Shown in pieces: positions 1-5,099 of a DNA stretch of 14,561 nt. A program made the translations under genes and the position numbers. This DNA comes from an uncultured Slackia sp. (lineage in GTDB: Bacteria > Actinomycetota > Coriobacteriia > Coriobacteriales > Eggerthellaceae). The notes below the pieces were generated by a model that was given only the letters and a program-made list of their open reading frames with translations, was not told the origin of the DNA and ran no database searches. The first letter of the stretch is position 1. Each line of letters opens with the position of its first letter. The DNA lies in contig NZ_CAUHPG010000035.1 in NCBI RefSeq assembly GCF_959608125.1, forward strand, positions 1 to 14,561, written 5' to 3'.

Positions 1-1140
1 GGGAGCCTGGATGGACTCGTCGACCTCGATCTCGAAGCCCAGCTCGTCGGCAGCAGCCTTCATGGACAGGCTGATGCGACGACGGTCGGGGTTGATCTCC
101 ATGACCTTGACCTTGACCTCCTGGCCGACCTTAACGACCTGAGCCGGGGTGTCGATGTGCTTGGCAGCCATCTCGGAGATGTGAACCAGGCCCTCGACGT
201 TGGAGCCGAGCTCGATGAAGGCGCCGAACGGAACGATCTTGGTGACCTTGCCGTCGACGATGGAGCCCACGGGATAGGACTCGACGAGCTTCAGCCACGG
301 ATCCTCGGTGGTCTGCTTCAGGCCGAGCGAGATGCGCTCACGCTGCAGATCGACGTCGAGAACCTCGACCTCCACCTCGTCGCCGACCTTGACGACCTCG
401 GAGGGATGGTTTACGTGGTTCCAAGAAAGCTCGGAGATGTGAACCAGACCGTCGATGCCGCCCAGGTCCACGAAGGCGCCGAAGTCCACGATGGAGGAAA
501 CGGTGCCCTTGAGGCGCATACCCTTGGCGAGCTTGGAGAGGATTTCGGCGCGCTCGTTCTTGCGGCCCTCCTCCAGCAGCACGCGGCGGGACAGAACGAC
601 GTTGTTGCGGTTGCGATCCATCTCGATGACGCGGGCCTCGATCTCGGTACCCAGATACATATCCAGATCCTTGACGCGACGAAGATCGACCAAGGAAGCA
701 GGCAGGAAGCCGCGCAGGCCGATGTCGAGGATGAGGCCACCCTTGACGACTTCGATAACCTCGCCGGTAACAACCTCGCCGGCCTTGAACTTCTCTTCGA
801 CCTGGATCCAAGCGCGCTCGTACTCGGCACGCTTCTTGGACAGGATCAGACGACCGTCTTTATCTTCCTTCTGCAGGACGAGGGCCTCGATTTCGTCGCC
901 GAGAGCGACGATATCGGAGGGATCGGCATCCTTGCGGATGGAGAGCTCACGGGAAGGAATGACGCCTTCGCTCTTGAACCCGATGTCGAGCAGAACCTCG
1001 TCATGCTCGAGCTTCACGACAGTGCCCTTGACCAGATCGCCTTCGTCGAAGTCGGTCAGGGTGCCATCGATCATCTCGTTCATCAGGTCGTCGGAGATGT
1101 CCTCGAAGTCGATGACGGACGTGTTCTTGATTTCGGTCAA
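1..1140 (-). CDS. rpsA: 30S ribosomal protein S1, 3' end cut by window edge
   Basis: This encodes ribosomal protein S1, which binds mRNA on the 30S subunit and helps initiation. Only the first 380 codons are inside the window; the reading frame is still open at position 1. Four S1 (OB-fold RNA-binding) repeats are visible at about residues 33-104, 120-186, 207-276 and 292-361. Repeats three and four are the most canonical, with the F-GAF-LG---GL-HISE pattern. An acidic N-terminal tail precedes repeat one. I chose the TTG start at 1140 because a strong AAAGGGG ribosome-binding site lies just upstream and the protein then begins TEIKNTSVIDFED, a typical S1-like acidic leader. Actinobacterial S1 proteins usually have four repeats and a variable C-terminal tail, so probably only a tail is missing. 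The gene is divergent from the channel gene at 1573. Confidence 0.95.
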   Translation of the reverse strand, partial: MTEIKNTSVIDFEDISDDLMNEMIDGTLTDFDEGDLVKGTVVKLEHDEVLLDIGFKSEGVIPSRELSIRKDADPSDIVALGDEIEALVLQKEDKDGRLILSKKRAEYERAWIQVEEKFKAGEVVTGEVIEVVKGGLILDIGLRGFLPASLVDLRRVKDLDMYLGTEIEARVIEMDRNRNNVVLSRRVLLEEGRKNERAEILSKLAKGMRLKGTVSSIVDFGAFVDLGGIDGLVHISELSWNHVNHPSEVVKVGDEVEVEVLDVDLQRERISLGLKQTTEDPWLKLVESYPVGSIVDGKVTKIVPFGAFIELGSNVEGLVHISEMAAKHIDTPAQVVKVGQEVKVKVMEINPDRRRISLSMKAAADELGFEIEVDESIQAP

Positions 1141-1270
1141 AACGGACCCCTTTCAAGCACGGGGACCCTTCGTCATGGTGGTTGAATTCAACATGTCTCG
1201 GGGGCCTACAGTTATCTACCCGCTCGCGGATTCGAGACGGGGCCGTCAGCCGTCGCTGACAAGCCGTTGC

Positions 1271-1279
1271 ATTGTATCA
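1271..1279 (-). promoter_or_regulatory. Candidate extended -10 promoter of rpsA
   Basis: On the minus strand the sequence TG-A-TACAAT (TG at 1279-1278, hexamer 1276-1271) matches an extended -10 element, five of six bases in the hexamer. The -35 position (1299-1294) is poor, which extended -10 promoters tolerate. It would give a leader of roughly 125 nt before the TTG start of rpsA. Inference from motif only. Confidence 0.35.
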
Positions 1280-1509
1280 CAGGGCCCTTCCCCCACCGAC
1301 ATAAAACATGATCCGAAAAGGCGCGTTCCACGCTTTTTGCAAGAAACGGCACCGTTCGATCACGCATCCGGGCGTAGCCATCGTCCATGGAGAGTGGTTT
1401 CGGCGTCCGACGGCGCCGTCGAAACCGATAAGACGGCATCGAGGGCTCCGGCATGCAACATGTTTTATTTCCATGGTAAAGGAGGCGGGAAACCCCGTGC
1501 GCGACGGCA

Positions 1510-1518
1510 TGCTATGCT
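1510..1518 (+). promoter_or_regulatory. Candidate extended -10 promoter of mscS
   Basis: TG-C-TATGCT at 1510-1518 fits an extended -10 element (hexamer 1513-1518, four of six). No good -35 is present 17 bp upstream. It would start transcription near 1525, about 48 nt before the ATG at 1573, leaving room for the AAAGGAG ribosome-binding site. Confidence 0.35.
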
Positions 1519-1572
1519 TTCTTCCCGTCGAATCCGACCGCGCAAAATCCATTCGTCGCGCAAAGGAGTATC

Positions 1573-2334
1573 ATGGACGCATTGGTCTCTCAGATCATCG
1601 AAATAGCCTCCCAGGAGTGGGTGCGGGACATCTTCTGGACCGTAGTGCTGGCGGCTGCCACTTTCGGCGTATCGCACGTGGTGGTCAAAGGCTTGCGAGC
1701 GCTGCTTAATCGCGACAGCAATCCGCTGCCCTCGTCGAGCATCATCGTCAATATCGCCCGCGCCGTCATATGGATCATCGGCGGCAGCATCATCCTGGAC
1801 TCCTGCTTCGGCATCAACCCCAACGCCTTGATCACGGCCCTGGGCGTCGGCGGTATCGCCATCTCGCTGGGCTTCCAGGACACGCTGTCCAACCTCATCG
1901 GCGGCATCCAGGTCACCTTCATGGGAATCGTTCGCCCCGGCGACAACATCGAAGTCGGCACCGAGACGGGCGTCGTTCAGGACGTCAGCTGGCGCCACAC
2001 CACCATCACCAACGCACGCGGCGAAACGGTGATCATCCCTAATTCGATCATCTCGAAGACATCGCTCGTCCAGCTGCCGCCTGTAAACCAGATCAACATC
2101 CCCTTCGCCGTCGTCGGAGACAGGCCCATGGATGATGTGAAATCCGAACTGCTCGTCGCATCGAAAGCGGCGGCGGAAGAAGTGTCCCCCGTCACGCAAG
2201 ACCCCAAGATCTTCTTCTCAGAAGTCACCGAATACGGCTTCAAGGGCAAAATCATCATGCGCGTCGAAGACGCCGCGAAAGCAGGACTTGCCGTCGACGC
2301 CGTGGTGCGCGCGATCGCCCCTCTGACGCGCTAG
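1573..2334 (+). CDS. mscS: MscS-family small-conductance mechanosensitive channel
   Basis: The 253-residue product is a compact MscS-type channel that opens when membrane tension rises, releasing solutes during hypo-osmotic shock. Hydrophobic segments lie at about residues 19-40 and 57-79. The pore-lining TM3 and the following conserved stretch run from about 87 to 120, glycine/alanine-rich with the family's SLGFQDTLSNLIGG signature at 98-111. The beta domain follows, with the conserved RPGD at 121-124, the G-V-D-W-R-T-T-I-T-N-G pattern at about 133-150 and IIPNS at 154-158. The rest is a short alpha-beta C-terminal domain. The length is near E. coli MscS (286) and shorter at the N-terminus. 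An AAAGGAG site precedes the ATG by a normal distance. It appears monocistronic: the next gene starts 200 bp later with its own regulatory-looking region. Confidence 0.93.
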   Translation: MDALVSQIIEIASQEWVRDIFWTVVLAAATFGVSHVVVKGLRALLNRDSNPLPSSSIIVNIARAVIWIIGGSIILDSCFGINPNALITALGVGGIAISLGFQDTLSNLIGGIQVTFMGIVRPGDNIEVGTETGVVQDVSWRHTTITNARGETVIIPNSIISKTSLVQLPPVNQINIPFAVVGDRPMDDVKSELLVASKAAAEEVSPVTQDPKIFFSEVTEYGFKGKIIMRVEDAAKAGLAVDAVVRAIAPLTR

Positions 2335-2369
2335 CCGACGCGCTGGCTCCGCCGCGTGCGACAACGAAG

Positions 2370-2451
2370 CTGACATCTACCTGACATTTCGTCGACCCTT
2401 CTACCACGGTTCGCCATCCACGCCCGTTGCGCACGTTTCATGGCCTATAGT
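2370..2451 (+). promoter_or_regulatory. Pho-box-like direct repeat and -10 element upstream of vanZ-rdd
   Basis: CTGACAT occurs twice, at 2370-2376 and 2381-2387, separated by CTAC, so the repeat period is exactly 11 bp. This is the geometry bound by OmpR/PhoB-type response regulators, and each half differs by one base from the E. coli Pho-box half CTGTCAT. A TATAGT -10-like hexamer lies at 2446-2451 with no recognisable -35 at 16-18 bp, as expected for an activator-dependent promoter. The repeat sits rather far upstream (about -80) of that -10. Regulation is inferred, not shown. Confidence 0.4.
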
Positions 2452-2534
2452 GAATCGAGGCCGACATCGAAACCGTCGGATGCCGTCCGCAGCGGCGGTC
2501 GGCACGCACGCACCGCATCACGAACGAAGGGGCC

Positions 2535-3536
2535 ATGGATACCGTCTTCCGCTTCATCGAGAACTACAGCGACAACTTCGCCATCGCAATCGGCCTGTGG
2601 CCCATCGCGTCCTTCATGCTGACGCTGCCGATCCTGGCATACCTCTACCGCAGGGACGGGCGCATCAAAGCAGCATCGTTCGTCACGGTCTATCTGACCG
2701 TGCTCTACATCCTGGCCCTCGGCTGCTTCACGCTCTATCCGCTTCCACAAGGAGACGAAGGGCTCGGCATCACCTACGGAATCGCACCGCAGCTCAACCC
2801 GCTCGGCTTCATCGACGACCTGCGAAAGGGCGGCATATCGGCCGTTCCGCAGATTCTTGCGAACATAGCGTTCTTCGTTCCTCTGGGATTCATCGCATCG
2901 CGCCTGTTGCGCCTGAGCCTTCCCAAATCGATCGTCATCGGCTTGCTCGCCTCGCTCGCGATCGAGTTCACGCAGCTTACGGGCTTTTGGGGAATATACC
3001 CGTTCGCTTATCGCACATTCGATGTCGACGACCTTGTCTGGAACGCATCGGGCGCCGCGATCGGATGGCTGATAGCAGCCGCCGTCGCGCGTATCCTGCC
3101 TCCGGGATCGCTCGCCGAAGAAGGCGACGTCTCCGACGACCCCGGCCTTGTACGCCGCTGCGTGGCTCTCTGGCTCGACATGATACTGATGGGAATCGTC
3201 GTATCGGTCGGCGGCATGGTCGTTCGCTGCATCGCCCTTGTCATCGGGTTCGACGATTTCTCCTCCGTCAATGATACGTGGCTGCCCTTGATAAACACCG
3301 GAGCGTTTTTGGCCATAGAAGGAGCCGTGCCTTGGCTGAGCGGCGGCCAGACCCCGGGAGGATGGTTCGTGCGCATGACCTGCGAAACATGCAAGCGGGC
3401 GCCCTTGCGCAGATTCGCCTTCTATCTGGCGCGACTCACCACGATCGCCTGCATGCTCTGGTATTTTCCTCCGATAGCGCTCGTCCTGCTCGTGTTCTAT
3501 GCGTTTAAAAAGAAAATGCCGCACGATTACATATGA
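2535..3536 (+). CDS. VanZ-like membrane protein fused to a C-terminal RDD domain
   Basis: The 333-residue polytopic membrane protein combines two families. Residues about 45-185 are VanZ-like: hydrophobic helices, the N-I-FFVPLGF motif at 110-119, IEFTQL at 143-148 and the strongly conserved FDVDDLVWNASGAAIGW at 162-178. Residues about 203-330 form an RDD domain, with RR at 207-208, an aspartate at 215 in the first helix, and the GGQTPGGWFVRM motif at 270-281. VanZ proteins include the teicoplanin-resistance accessory VanZ, but most are of unknown function; RDD proteins are membrane proteins of mixed or unknown role, some linked to ion or osmolyte transport. The ATG at 2535 follows AAGGGG by two bases, a close but usable ribosome-binding site. 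I would not assign glycopeptide resistance from this alone. Confidence 0.88.
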   Translation: MDTVFRFIENYSDNFAIAIGLWPIASFMLTLPILAYLYRRDGRIKAASFVTVYLTVLYILALGCFTLYPLPQGDEGLGITYGIAPQLNPLGFIDDLRKGGISAVPQILANIAFFVPLGFIASRLLRLSLPKSIVIGLLASLAIEFTQLTGFWGIYPFAYRTFDVDDLVWNASGAAIGWLIAAAVARILPPGSLAEEGDVSDDPGLVRRCVALWLDMILMGIVVSVGGMVVRCIALVIGFDDFSSVNDTWLPLINTGAFLAIEGAVPWLSGGQTPGGWFVRMTCETCKRAPLRRFAFYLARLTTIACMLWYFPPIALVLLVFYAFKKKMPHDYI

Positions 3537-3540
3537 CGCA

Positions 3541-3593
3541 TGTCAGCATCTACGATCTCATGACCATAAATGCTGACACGTTCGTGTCTGACA
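3541..3593. repeat. Nested inverted-repeat cluster just after vanZ-rdd
   Basis: A perfect 9-bp inverted repeat TGTCAGCAT (3541-3549) and ATGCTGACA (3570-3578) flanks a 20-nt spacer. Immediately next to it, GACAC and GTGTC pair around GTTC (3574-3587), and a third CTGACA copy ends at 3593. There is no T-run, so a rho-independent terminator is unlikely. Several short repeats of the form TG...CA grouped together resemble the ends of some insertion sequences (IS21-like ends have multiple internal repeats), or a protein-binding site. It lies at the left boundary of the AT-richer island, between the vanZ-rdd stop and the 3' end of the nuclease gene. Confidence 0.55.
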
Positions 3594-3602
3594 AAATGAA
3601 AA

Positions 3603-4052
3603 TCAAAACTCTCTAACGTTCATTGTCGCCAACGCCTCGATAGCGTTCGACACATCGCCGCCTATACGATTCGTGCAGTATATATTGGGAAAATCTGCAA
3701 CGAGATCGGCTTCGACGCCGTCGGTCAGCCTTCGTTTCCATATGTAAATCCTTGTTGTATCAAGTGCACGGAAAAAGTCGATGGAAAAGCACGATGTTTT
3801 TTCAGCATACATCGGAAGCAGCGTTCTATCGAAAGGTTTCATCGAAGACCAGTGCTGTCGAATCCTCTTCGCAATGTCATCACTTTTCCCGATATAAACT
3901 TGCTTGTATTCGTCAAGAACCATAATGTAGTATCCTTCGACACCCTTATACTGTCCGGGGTCGTCAACGGAAACAAATTCCTTGCGTCTCTTGATGAAAT
4001 TATCTAGAGCCCTCTCGAAGGACGCTCGATCGAGGCGACCGAAGTACTCCAT
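3603..4052 (-). CDS. Small stand-alone GIY-YIG nuclease-domain protein
   Basis: The 149-residue protein carries a GIY-YIG fold, used by homing endonucleases, UvrC, restriction enzymes and many small uncharacterised proteins to cut or nick DNA. The GYY (40-42) and YIG (53-55) elements are spaced normally. The catalytic arginine candidates are R63/R65, followed by H67; E114 and N128 (in TNRIGGD) complete the expected active-site set, so it looks catalytically intact. There is no extra DNA-binding domain beyond a charged N-terminal 35 residues, so its target is unknown. Base composition is visibly more AT-rich than the neighbours, suggesting acquisition. I chose ATG at 4052 over an in-frame TTG at 4058 because the promoter at 4059-4086 would start transcription at that ATG; no ribosome-binding site is visible. 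Confidence 0.82.
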   Translation of the reverse strand: MEYFGRLDRASFERALDNFIKRRKEFVSVDDPGQYKGVEGYYIMVLDEYKQVYIGKSDDIAKRIRQHWSSMKPFDRTLLPMYAEKTSCFSIDFFRALDTTRIYIWKRRLTDGVEADLVADFPNIYCTNRIGGDVSNAIEALATMNVREF

Positions 4053-4058
4053 GTTCAA

Positions 4059-4086
4059 ATCGTAGTTAGCAAGGCACAGTTTTCAA
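4059..4086 (-). promoter_or_regulatory. Promoter giving a leaderless GIY-YIG transcript
   Basis: On the minus strand, TTGAAA (4086-4081) and TACGAT (4064-4059) are separated by 16 bp. This matches sigma-70-type -35 (five of six) and -10 (four of six) boxes. With six bases between the -10 hexamer and ATG, the A of ATG at 4052 falls at about +1, so the mRNA would be leaderless. That agrees with the missing ribosome-binding site. Leaderless mRNAs are common in actinobacteria. Confidence 0.5.
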
Positions 4087-4314
4087 TATTTCTGGCATCA
4101 CTCTTGCCTGTATTCCCTTCCAGACGAATCGGTGTACGCGGCCATCTCCGCCAATGTAGGAAAAAACGGATTCGACGGCTTCGTGCTGATAGGCGCAAAG
4201 TCTTCCCTATTGAGCTTGAAGGAATATTTACGTTTCACTAATTTCAAGCCAAAATGTTCCATGAAAATCCTTCCGAATTACGTACGAATGGCCCCGGGGT
4301 ATACGCATAAATAG
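4066..4314 (+). pseudogene. 5'-truncated remnant resembling a GNAT acetyltransferase C-terminus
   Basis: The frame is open from 4066 to the stop at 4312-4314, about 82 codons, after an in-frame stop at 4063-4065. Its sequence reads like the tail of a GNAT N-acetyltransferase: NGFDGFVLIGAKSSLL, then a tyrosine (EYL), then N-F and S-M-K-I. This follows the family pattern in which a GFDG-V-L-AKS-L--YY stretch is followed by a basic -RM-I strand. The acetyl-CoA-binding Q/R-x-x-G-x-G/A segment that should precede it is absent, and no upstream frame restores it. A GTG at 4132 could start a 60-residue peptide, but there is no good ribosome-binding site. I read it as a decayed gene fragment whose 5' part was lost at the junction with the nuclease gene. 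The family call rests on pattern memory only. Confidence 0.42.
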
Positions 4315-4318
4315 ATTC

Positions 4319-4341
4319 ACGATCTCTACTGATGAGATTGT
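4319..4341 (-). terminator. Weak hairpin after kdpE, possible operon terminator
   Basis: About 20 bases after the kdpE stop, an imperfect 8-bp stem (4341-4334 with 4326-4319, one A-C mismatch on this strand) closes a 7-nt loop. It is followed on the minus strand only by a loosely T-containing stretch (GAATCTATTT). This is a poor rho-independent terminator but the best candidate downstream of the long kdp transcript. It overlaps nothing functional on the plus strand except the end of the remnant gene region. Confidence 0.22.
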
Positions 4342-4363
4342 ACGATTACGCAAAATGCAACAG

Positions 4364-5080
4364 CTAGTCGGACATCCTATAACCGATGCCTACATGGGTC
4401 TGGATATATTTCGGATGCGACGGATCGGCCTCAATCTTCTTGCGCAACGTGGCCATGAACACGCGCAGGCTTGCCATGTCCGATGCCAGTGCGCTGCCCC
4501 ACACCTCTTTCAGAATATAGTTATGCGTGAGCACTTTGCCGGCATTGCGCGCCAATACGCAGAGCAGTTTGTACTCCATCGGCGTCAGATGCACCTCGTC
4601 GCCGTCCACCGTCACGCGGGCGGCGACGTAGTCGATATGCAAGCCGGCGTTGTCGTAAACATTTTGAACGACTGCCGCACCGCCCGAATCCTGTCGTTGC
4701 ACACGGCGCAGCGCGACGCGAATGCGCGCGAGCAGCTCGTCGACCGAGAACGGCTTCACGATATAATCATCGGCACCGGCATCGAGGGCGGCCACCTTGT
4801 CGGCGTCTTCCAAACGTGCCGACACAACCAGAATAGCAACCTGCGACCACGAGCGAATCTTTGCAATCACTTCGGAGCCGTCCATGTCGGGTAAACCCAG
4901 GTCGAGAATGACGAGGTCGGGGCTCATCGAGGCGGCCGCCATAAGCCCCGTCGCACCGCGGTCAACCGCTTCGACGCGATAGCCTTGCAGATCGAGCGTC
5001 ATCACAACCAAGTTGCGCACGGCGGGGTCGTCTTCCACCACCAAGATGGAGAAATGCTCGTTTTCCGAAGCGTCGGCCAA
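4364..5080 (-). CDS. kdpE: KdpE, OmpR-family response regulator of potassium uptake
   Basis: The 238-residue product has an N-terminal receiver domain (about 11-125) and a C-terminal OmpR/PhoB winged-helix DNA-binding domain (about 138-237). Receiver key residues are all present: the acidic pair D17/D18, phospho-acceptor D60 in VILDLGLPDMDG, S88 at the switch position and K109 in VKPF. The effector domain shows the LTPMEYKLL and GIGYRM signatures typical of KdpE. KdpE is phosphorylated by KdpD and activates kdp transcription. The frame is open upstream to 5284 inside kdpD, but I place the start at TTG 5080: GGAAAGGGAG lies about 9 nt upstream and the protein then begins just before the receiver domain. 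It follows the kdpD stop by 19 bp and is the last gene of the operon. Confidence 0.95.
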   Translation of the reverse strand: MADASENEHFSILVVEDDPAVRNLVVMTLDLQGYRVEAVDRGATGLMAAASMSPDLVILDLGLPDMDGSEVIAKIRSWSQVAILVVSARLEDADKVAALDAGADDYIVKPFSVDELLARIRVALRRVQRQDSGGAAVVQNVYDNAGLHIDYVAARVTVDGDEVHLTPMEYKLLCVLARNAGKVLTHNYILKEVWGSALASDMASLRVFMATLRKKIEADPSHPKYIQTHVGIGYRMSD

Positions 5081-5099
5081 GACAAACCACTCCCTTTCC

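Larger units (their letters stand above)
1141..1572. other. Divergent intergenic region between rpsA and mscS, with mirrored 10-mers
   Basis: This 432-bp gap has no convincing gene. It holds the candidate promoters of both flanking genes. Two copies of the 10-mer CATGTTTTAT occur in opposite orientation: 1301-1310 (reading toward rpsA) and 1459-1468 (reading toward mscS). Between them, 1396-1405 can pair with 1417-1426 (10 bp including one G-T pair) around a loop containing the 14-bp palindrome 1408-1421. No T-run follows this hairpin on either strand, so it is not a standard terminator. The several short open frames here overlap each other in different frames and show no recognisable protein. 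Confidence 0.5.

Noticed and set aside
157..1185. Long plus-strand open frame (342 codons) opposite rpsA
   Set aside because: It is the antisense shadow of a strongly codon-biased S1 gene. The minus-strand translation has four S1 domains; the plus translation resembles no family.
2335..2369. Terminator after mscS
   Set aside because: Only a 5-bp ACGCG/CGCGT pairing without a T-run follows the stop.
2445..3524. 359-codon minus-strand open frame opposite vanZ-rdd
   Set aside because: The plus strand encodes recognisable VanZ and RDD motifs with membrane helices. The minus product is a charged shadow.
2535..3536. Glycopeptide-resistance (van) gene
   Set aside because: VanZ-like domains are common outside resistance clusters, and no vanH, vanA/B or vanX genes are nearby.
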